Below, piece by piece: positions 24,527 through 24,926 of a DNA stretch of 24,926 nucleotides (the first letter of the stretch is position 1; each line of letters opens with the position of its first letter). This DNA is from Porphyromonadaceae bacterium UBA4277 (GTDB lineage Bacteria; Bacteroidota; Bacteroidia; Bacteroidales; Muribaculaceae). A program made the position numbers and the translations under genes. The notes beneath the pieces were generated by a model, which saw only the letters and a list, made by a program, of their open reading frames with translations, was not told where the DNA came from and made no database searches. The stretch covers positions 1 through 24,926 of the forward strand of contig DGVT01000101.1 of the NCBI GenBank assembly GCA_002395965.1, given 5' to 3'.

Positions 24527-24612
24527 GGGTAGATTCCAGAGTGGCCAAATGGGGCAGACTGTAAATCTGCTGCGTCATCGCTTCGGTGGTTCGAATCCAT
24601 CTCTACCCACCA
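24527..24612 (+). tRNA. tRNA-Tyr: tRNA-Tyr (GTA), with encoded CCA
   Basis: The acceptor stem GGGTAGA (24527-24533) pairs perfectly with TCTACCC (24602-24608). The anticodon stem GCAGA/TCTGC encloses loop CTGTAAA with anticodon GTA at 24561-24563. A long variable arm (class II tRNA) follows, and the T arm has TTCGAAT. The discriminator is A at 24609 and CCA is encoded at 24610-24612. Confidence 0.96.
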
Positions 24613-24619
24613 CCATCAC

Positions 24620-24651
24620 AAAGTCCTGCCGGCGTAAGCCGACAGGACTTT
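24620..24651 (+). terminator. Terminator after tRNA-Tyr
   Basis: Arms of 14 bases (24620-24633 and 24638-24651) pair with one mismatch around a GTAA loop. The right arm ends in TTT, and A-rich sequence stands on the left. Confidence 0.75.
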
Positions 24652-24683
24652 CTGCATTCTCGCCGCAGCCATGCAATGCCATA

Positions 24684-24750
24684 AGTTTTAGACTATAAGC
24701 AACATAAGAGTACATAAGGTTTTTGACTATAAGCAACATAAGAGCACATA
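24684..24750 (+). repeat. 34-bp tandem direct repeat
   Basis: GACTATAAGCAACATAAGAG is repeated at 24691 and 24725, and the match extends to 26 bases with one mismatch, plus a similar GTTTT lead-in. The region contains no gene. Confidence 0.85.
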
Positions 24751-24774
24751 GGGGCTGGCGCCTGAGCAATTCAG

Positions 24775-24883
24775 AATTATGAATTATGAATGAGTCGAGA
24801 CGCGCAGTAAGCCCTTTCACCAGTTCATCTTGACGGCTTGCCTTAATTCTTAATTCATAATTCTTAATTCATAATTCATAATT
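24775..24883. repeat. Inverted AT-rich repeat around a 75-bp core
   Basis: A perfect 17-bp arm pair (24775-24791 and 24867-24883) is made of ATTCATA-type units. The core has a short inner pair AAGCC/GGCTT. No transposase lies nearby, so this may be a small non-autonomous element or only repeat decay. Confidence 0.55.
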
Positions 24884-24902
24884 AATAAAGCGTCAGCCTG
24901 CT

Positions 24903-24926
24903 TGTTTACTCGTTTACTTGTTTACT
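24903..24926 (+). repeat. 8-bp tandem repeat at the window end
   Basis: Three units of (T/C)GTTTACT fill the last 24 bases: TGTTTACT, CGTTTACT, TGTTTACT. The array may continue beyond the window. The whole stretch from 24652 to 24926 holds no gene. Confidence 0.6.

Noticed and set aside
24684..24750. CRISPR array
   Set aside because: Only two units with an 8-bp gap and no cas genes; this is a simple tandem repeat.

Overview
The window looks like chromosomal DNA from a gut-type Bacteroidales bacterium (Muribaculaceae or Prevotellaceae-like; the family is an inference). The grounds are: promoters of the Bacteroidetes type (TTTG, about 20 nt, TAnnTTTG); A-rich leaders without clear Shine-Dalgarno sites; the cluster DUF6242 / DUF6089 / uppS / bamA / three Skp-like genes; a DUF4492 gene in front of cydAB; and a secreted protein with a type IX secretion (T9SS) C-terminal sorting domain. 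Most genes are fairly GC-rich, but the rhuM-fic gene and the AAA ATPase gene are visibly more A+T-rich and may be acquired.

Layout. 1-2330 (+): an aminoacyl-histidine dipeptidase (pepD) with a strong terminator, then an Lrp/AsnC regulator with its own promoter and a chain of RNA hairpins behind it, ending in a bidirectional terminator. 2354-9817 (-): an envelope biogenesis block transcribed leftward: a DUF6242 lipoprotein, a DUF6089 barrel protein, uppS, bamA and three Skp/OmpH chaperone paralogs. It joins making the undecaprenyl lipid carrier to folding outer-membrane proteins. 10150-16868 (+): prmC (release-factor methyltransferase), a T9SS-exported PKD protein, DUF4492, cytochrome bd oxidase (cydA, cydB) and a phosphodiester-glycosidase-like lipoprotein.

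16886-19093 (+): an isochorismatase-family hydrolase behind a textbook sigma-54 (-24/-12) promoter; then a RhuM-Fic protein and an AlaX-like tRNA editing protein. These last two genes begin with the same 42-bp leader-plus-start segment, which suggests that the rhuM-fic gene was inserted at the start of the editing gene. 19098-20003 (-): an outer-membrane barrel-like protein. 20384-21589 (+): an AAA ATPase with a perfect promoter, whose stop codon overlaps that of the converging transporter gene. 21586-24443 (-): a UPF1-like SF1 helicase translationally coupled to a BASS-family transporter. 24527-24612 (+): tRNA-Tyr with its terminator, followed by a gene-free, repeat-rich end.

Most of the window is ordinary core genome. 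The parts most worth a second look are the sigma-54 promoter with paired palindromes upstream (16766-16901), the duplicated start region around rhuM-fic (17609-18662), the promoter whose -33 box sits in a terminator loop (17555-17597), the hairpin chain behind the Lrp gene (2199-2325), and the repeat-built spacer in front of cydA (13336-13420). I saw no CRISPR array, complete insertion sequence, prophage or rRNA.
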